A DNA stretch of 8,328 nt from contig JAKAAM010000041.1 in assembly GCA_021802325.1 (NCBI GenBank), forward strand, positions 1 through 8,328. Reading direction: 5' to 3'. The notes beneath the pieces are model-generated. The model was not told the origin of the DNA. It ran no database searches and saw nothing but the letters and a program-made list of their open reading frames with translations. This stretch comes from Nitrospirota bacterium (lineage in GTDB: Bacteria; Nitrospirota_A; Leptospirillia; Leptospirillales; Leptospirillaceae). Positions 5,951-8,328 of the stretch are shown in pieces (within the stretch, counting starts at the first letter, position 1; the number at the start of each line of letters is the position of its first letter). The position numbers were made by a program, and so were the translations under genes.

Positions 5951-5987
5951 AACAAAAAAGGCCCACCGTCATTGACGATGAGCCTTT
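5951..5987 (-). terminator. leader terminator 3 (next to alpA)
   Basis: Minus-strand hairpin of about 13 bp (5957-5969 paired with 5975-5987) followed by TTTTTTGTTT. Two pairs are G-U only in the minus-strand RNA (C-A on the other strand), so the structure belongs to the minus transcript. The T tract ends one base before the alpA ribosome binding site (5944-5949). Confidence 0.8.
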
Positions 5988-5991
5988 GGTT

Positions 5992-6011
5992 TCCTGGTCC
6001 GCCCCCCAGGA
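5992..6011 (-). other. hairpin between leader terminators
   Basis: 6-bp stem TCCTGG/CCAGGA (5992-5997/6006-6011) with an 8-base G/C-rich loop and no T tract. It is part of the structured leader and could be an alternative pairing partner. Confidence 0.4.
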
Positions 6012-6016
6012 TTGGG

Positions 6017-6055
6017 CAACAAAAAAGGGGCCGCTTCCCGAAGGAAACGAGCCCC
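6017..6055 (-). terminator. leader terminator 2, UUCG loop
   Basis: 12 paired bases with one bulged U: 6043-6055 with 6027-6038 around a UUCG tetraloop (6039-6042), then six Ts and GTTG on the minus strand. One pair is G-U only in the minus RNA. This is a textbook intrinsic terminator. Confidence 0.88.
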
Positions 6056-6060
6056 TGAAA

Positions 6061-6083
6061 CAAAAAACCCGTCCGAAGACGGG
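6061..6083 (-). terminator. leader terminator 1, UUCG loop
   Basis: Stem CCCGTC/GACGGG (6078-6083/6068-6073) with UUCG loop (6074-6077), followed by TTTTTTG (6067-6061) on the minus strand. It is the first terminator met by transcripts from the promoter near 6156, and would give an RNA of about 65 bases. Confidence 0.85.
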
Positions 6084-6125
6084 ATCTCAAATCTCTTTTG
6101 GCTCCGGGCGCAACTCGCCCCGAGC
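6061..6125 (-). ncRNA. possible short leader RNA (hairpin plus terminator)
   Basis: From the predicted start near 6125, the RNA begins with a hairpin (6116-6125 paired with 6101-6110, 9 of 10 pairs, 5-base loop). A short A-rich linker and leader terminator 1 follow. Product length would be about 65 bases. P4 immunity uses a small RNA from the leader of its replication operon; this RNA is in the same place. No sequence match to P4 CI RNA is claimed. Confidence 0.4.
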
Positions 6126-6131
6126 AATCAA

Positions 6132-6161
6132 AGCTTAACAAAACTGTTTCGGACCTGTCAA
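6132..6161 (-). promoter_or_regulatory. predicted promoter of the leader/alpA operon
   Basis: Perfect -35 box TTGACA on the minus strand (6161-6156). An 18-base spacer leads to TAAGCT (6137-6132), a weak -10 that would set the start near 6125, exactly at the first leader hairpin. The weak -10 suggests that an activator is needed. Confidence 0.5.
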
Positions 6162-6181
6162 GTCTTAAAAACTTTTAGCTC

Positions 6182-6244
6182 ATCCAAGATGTTATCGTTC
6201 GGAATCCAAGATACTGAGGGCACGTTCTGTCAGTTTTGTCAGTT
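6182..6244. promoter_or_regulatory. direct-repeat operators upstream of the leader promoter
   Basis: ATCCAAGAT occurs at 6182-6190 and 6204-6212, 22 bp apart (two helical turns). TGTCAGTT occurs at 6228-6235 and 6237-6244, 9 bp apart. Both pairs lie upstream of the -35 box, a place expected for an activator. AlpA, the second HTH protein or a helper-phage protein are candidates. Confidence 0.45.
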
Positions 6245-6302
6245 CGTCCCGGTAGGAATGTGAAAAATCACGGGGGAAAAATTCCAGGAAGGAAAGGGAT
6301 CA

Positions 6303-7538
6303 TCAGCCCCCCTCTTCGTTAGCAAAATTAGCAACTTTAGCGCTAGCAAGCTCCAAGATTTTATCCGTTATCGCCTGCATGCTCTTCTTCAAGGCCGTCT
6401 CATCGGTTCCAAGATAATGCTTGAAAGTCACGTCTTCCCCTCCCGCATGATTCATGAGTCGTTTGAGGGTGTAAACCGGGACGATCTGCTCCGCAATGAG
6501 CGCGAAAGTCCGCCGGAGATCGTGAAGCATGAAGGTGACCCCGGACTTTTTCCGAACGGTATCGAGAGCCCTTTTTGGTTCCACGATATAACCGCCCTTT
6601 CCCCGTCCCGGAAAAACAAAAAGGGATTCCGCGTTTTTCTTCCTTCTTTCGAGGATCGCCATGAGAGCATCGGACAGGGGGAGGATGTGCGGGTTCCTGT
6701 TCTTTGGGTCAGGAATCGTGAGGATCTTCGTTTTGAGGTTCACGTCTGCCCATCGGAGTTGAGCCGCTTCTTGCCGTCTTAATCCCGTCAGGAGAAGAAA
6801 GGTCAGATAATCCCGGATTGTCTCGTTGGTGAGGGACTGGACTTCTTTCCACCAAGCGGGGAGGTCTTCCGACCGGATGAATTGATTCCGCCGGGTTCCG
6901 ATCCGGTTCCATGCCCTGACCTGGGACAGTCTCTTGACGGGGTTGACCGCGATGAGGGGATTCCCTTTCGAGTTCTCGTATTTGGCCTCCGCATAGGTAA
7001 AGAGAGCTCTGAGAATCTTGAACGCATAATTGGCCGGGGTAGGTCCATGCTCTTCCGTGATCTCCTTGTGCTTTTTCTCAACCTGGTCCTTGGTGATAGA
7101 GACAAGAGGACGGTCTAACCAGTCCTTGAGGTAGAAAGTGACAACGTATTGGTAGGACTTTCGGGTTGTCTGCTTGAGAGTTCTGGCCTCAAGGTAGGAA
7201 TCCAGAACCTCCTTGAGGGTCACGGATGAGGCTTTCGTTTCCTTTTTCTTCTCGTTGGGATTCTCTCCCCTCGTCAGTTCCGCTATCGCCTTGATGGCAT
7301 CCTCTCGGGCCTTCTCCGGGGTATAGGCCGGAGAGTATGCCCCAAGAGTCACCCAGACAACCTTTCCCCCGACCCTCTTGGCTACCGCAAACATCTTCTT
7401 TTTGTCCGAAACCCGAAGACAAAAACCCGGTAGTTCGGTATCCCAATAGTTTTCTCGTCTGCTGGCTAACAGAATTTTCTCAATGTTCGTTCGGGTGAGC
7501 TTGATTTTATTGGCTTTTTTCCTGGATTCCTCCCCCAT
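6303..7538 (-). CDS. int: P4-type tyrosine integrase
   Basis: 411 aa, full length for the family, from ATG 7538 with GGAGGG 4 bases upstream. The N-terminal arm-binding DUF4102-like domain is at about 14-95 (YWDTELPGFCLRVSDKKK, WVTLGAYSP). A core-binding helical domain covers about 104-205. The catalytic domain has R254 (TGLRR), K279, H339-x-x-R342 (LHDLRRTF), H364 (LMNH) and the nucleophile Y375 (KHYLG). All active-site residues are present, so the enzyme is probably active. It inserts and excises the element at tRNA-Arg. Two arm-type sites overlap its upstream region and one lies in its early coding sequence, suggesting self-regulation by integrase binding. No good terminator follows its stop; its mRNA may end at the leader terminators. 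Confidence 0.97.
   Translation of the reverse strand: MGEESRKKANKIKLTRTNIEKILLASRRENYWDTELPGFCLRVSDKKKMFAVAKRVGGKVVWVTLGAYSPAYTPEKAREDAIKAIAELTRGENPNEKKKETKASSVTLKEVLDSYLEARTLKQTTRKSYQYVVTFYLKDWLDRPLVSITKDQVEKKHKEITEEHGPTPANYAFKILRALFTYAEAKYENSKGNPLIAVNPVKRLSQVRAWNRIGTRRNQFIRSEDLPAWWKEVQSLTNETIRDYLTFLLLTGLRRQEAAQLRWADVNLKTKILTIPDPKNRNPHILPLSDALMAILERRKKNAESLFVFPGRGKGGYIVEPKRALDTVRKKSGVTFMLHDLRRTFALIAEQIVPVYTLKRLMNHAGGEDVTFKHYLGTDETALKKSMQAITDKILELASAKVANFANEEGG
7463..7471 (+). repeat. arm-type site inside the integrase gene
   Basis: Exact TGGCTAACA within the first 30 codons of the integrase gene, in the same direction as the other five copies. It may be a true arm site or chance coding sequence. 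Confidence 0.4.
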
Positions 7539-7551
7539 GACGCCCTCCGTT

Positions 7552-7574
7552 TTCTGGCTAACAAATGGCTAACA
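7552..7574 (+). repeat. right arm-type integrase site pair
   Basis: Two TGGCTAACA copies (7555-7563, 7566-7574) in a 23-bp block identical to 171-193. The block lies immediately upstream of the integrase ribosome binding site, where bound integrase would block its own transcription. Confidence 0.7.
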
Positions 7575-7691
7575 GAATCGGTCATAATGCGTATCATCCT
7601 ATAGACTAGCTTATCACAATAAATTCCTATTACAAAACAATAAATATCACTCTGTAAATTTCTGGCTAACAGGGTAAAACCCTAAATTTTC
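7575..7691. promoter_or_regulatory. AT-rich right arm with integrase promoter region
   Basis: AT-rich non-coding DNA between the integrase gene and the right core. It holds a sixth TGGCTAACA (7663-7671) and a small inverted repeat AGGGT/ACCCT (7671-7683). The integrase promoter must lie here, but I see no convincing -35/-10 pair. A bent-DNA or IHF-type site is expected but not clear. Confidence 0.45.
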
Positions 7692-7740
7692 AGACTTCGA
7701 ATCTAAAGGTCGGGGGTTCGATTCCCTCCAGGCGCGCCAT
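7692..7740 (+). repeat. right attachment core (tRNA-Arg 3' fragment)
   Basis: 49 bases identical to 79-127, including the encoded CCA. Without a D arm or 5' acceptor strand it is not a functional tRNA. It is the displaced 3' end of the original host tRNA gene. Confidence 0.93.
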
Positions 7741-8187
7741 GCTTCAAACCAATTCATTTAAAACCTTCAAAACGTCATGCCAAGATGGAACTCTGTCGGG
7801 AAAGGCTTCCGGCGGACAAAGATCTCGGCCCGTTTCTCTGTCGGGAGAAGACGTCCGCAATCCGGTCCGGTTCCTGACCGACATCCGGCTTTTTCTCCGG
7901 AAGCTGCATCGCAGAAAAACGTCCAGGACAAAGGCCTCCCCTGACTTTTTTCCGATGGGACTGTTCATCCGGAAGCCGGCTTTTTAACCGCTCCTTCCGG
8001 TTCGGCAGAAGTTTTTCCTGTCTTTCGTTTTCCATGTTCAGAAAATACAGCCCGTTGTCTGGTTGGCGGCATTTCAAAATCCTCTTTTATTCTCCTCTGT
8101 TTTCTCGCCCCGTTCACTCTGTCAGGGAAGAGGATTTTTTGTGCCCCGGGACTCCCGCTTCCAAGGGATCGGGAAGGGATATCTGTC
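7741..8187. other. host stretch without supported gene
   Basis: Chromosomal DNA outside the element. Several frames stay open for 75-100 codons on both strands, but none has a good ribosome binding site or a recognisable product. The frame starting at 7739 opens on the T of the att repeat. A long-stem inverted repeat lies at 8076-8140. Confidence 0.5.
8076..8140 (+). terminator. terminator-like long hairpin upstream of the RND gene
   Basis: 11-bp perfect stem AAAATCCTCTT/AAGAGGATTTT (8076-8086/8128-8138) with a 41-base loop, ending in six Ts. It lies 47 bases before the RND start codon. It may end an unseen upstream plus-strand transcript or act as a 5' leader attenuator. The long loop makes it a weak call. 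Confidence 0.35.
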
Positions 8188-8328
8188 ATGTGGTTGACCC
8201 GGCTTGCCCTCAAAAACCGGATCGCTGTTTTTATGGCAGCGATGATTCTGGTCCTTGTCGGAGCCCGGTCCGTTCCGGAAATCGCGATCGACCTTTTTCC
8301 CAGCCTGGCCGTTCCGGTCCTCGTCGTC
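8188..8328 (+). CDS. RND-family efflux transporter, N-terminal fragment
   Basis: Starts at ATG 8188 with GGGAAGGGA about 8 bases upstream and runs off the window; 47 codons are visible. The protein starts MWLTRLALKNRIAVFMAAMI, the first transmembrane helix of an RND pump. It continues with VPEIAIDLFPSLAVPVLVV, the conserved L/I-P-x-x-x-x-P-x-x-x-x-P segment that enters the periplasmic porter domain. RND pumps sit in the inner membrane and expel drugs or metals by proton exchange. Subfamily (multidrug or metal) cannot be told from this fragment. It is a host gene beyond the integrated element. Confidence 0.9.
   Translation, partial: MWLTRLALKNRIAVFMAAMILVLVGARSVPEIAIDLFPSLAVPVLVV

Larger units (their letters stand above)
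79..7740. mobile_element. tRNA-Arg integrated satellite-like element, about 7.6 kb
   Basis: The boundaries are two identical 49-bp direct repeats (79-127 and 7692-7740), one inside the tRNA gene and one at the far end, so one element unit is 7613 bp. It carries a tyrosine integrase next to the right end, two AlpA/HTH regulators, a Toprim primase, a DUF3987 protein and several small phage-type genes, all on the minus strand. No structural, lysis or conjugation genes are seen. This content resembles P4-like or PICI-like phage satellites, or a small integrative plasmid-like island. Which of these it is cannot be decided from the sequence alone. The integrase lies at the end away from the intact tRNA gene. 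Confidence 0.9.

Noticed and set aside
5866..6141. 91-codon minus-strand frame across the control region
   Set aside because: It runs through three terminators and has no ribosome binding site or domain; the region is better explained as leader RNA.
7692..7740. Second tRNA gene at the right end
   Set aside because: Only the anticodon-to-3' part is present, with no D arm or 5' acceptor strand; it is the att repeat.
7744..8077. Overlapping minus-strand frames after the right att site
   Set aside because: No ribosome binding site or recognised family; they overlap each other in different frames.
1..8328. CRISPR array, insertion sequence or rRNA
   Set aside because: No regularly spaced repeats with unique spacers, no transposase with terminal repeats and no rRNA-like sequence were seen. 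The TGGCTAACA repeats are too short and too few for an array.

Overview
The window holds a small integrated mobile element of about 7.6 kb inserted in a chromosomal tRNA-Arg(UCG) gene. The intact tRNA gene (50-126) marks the left end. A perfect 49-bp copy of its 3' part (7692-7740) marks the right end. Outside the element are 49 bases on the left and, on the right, a gene-poor stretch followed by the start of an RND-type efflux pump gene, which points to a Gram-negative bacterium. The moderately GC-rich composition would fit an acidophile such as Leptospirillum, but that is only a guess; the sequence does not fix the genus.

All recognisable genes of the element are on the minus strand. In order of transcription they are: a P4-type tyrosine integrase (6303-7538); a 340-bp control region; two small AlpA/HTH-type regulators (5766-5939, 5550-5744); a zinc-finger/Toprim primase (4752-5507); a DUF3987/YfjI-like helicase-like protein (3212-4750); a run of small overlapping genes (84 aa, a 23-aa single-span membrane peptide, 56 aa); a 139-aa orphan; a DUF3102 protein; a PC4-like ssDNA-binding protein; and a last gene resembling the DUF5681/small-terminase-like phage proteins. 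Stop/start overlaps (ATGA at 3212-3215 and 2961-2964, TGA-C-GTG at 4748-4754) and very short gaps indicate one co-translated operon of about 5.4 kb.

No capsid, tail, lysis, conjugation or clear CI-type repressor gene is visible. The gene content (integrase, AlpA, primase, helicase-like protein, possible small terminase) is that of a phage-satellite-like integrative element (P4/PICI-like) rather than a complete prophage. That classification is inference.

The most interesting part is the control region upstream of the operon. On the minus strand a perfect TTGACA -35 box is followed by a strong hairpin at the predicted 5' end of the RNA. Three intrinsic terminators follow in tandem (6061-6083, 6017-6055, 5951-5987), the last one abutting the ribosome binding site of alpA. 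Two pairs of direct repeats lie upstream of the promoter. This layout suggests that lysogeny and induction are controlled by premature termination or antitermination, as in P4 immunity by a short leader RNA or in HK022 put antitermination. No protein repressor is seen that could do this job.

The ends carry six exact copies of TGGCTAACA, probable integrase arm sites. The left 410 bp is non-coding and very G-rich. Two terminators facing the other way (plus strand) sit inside the minus-strand operon.
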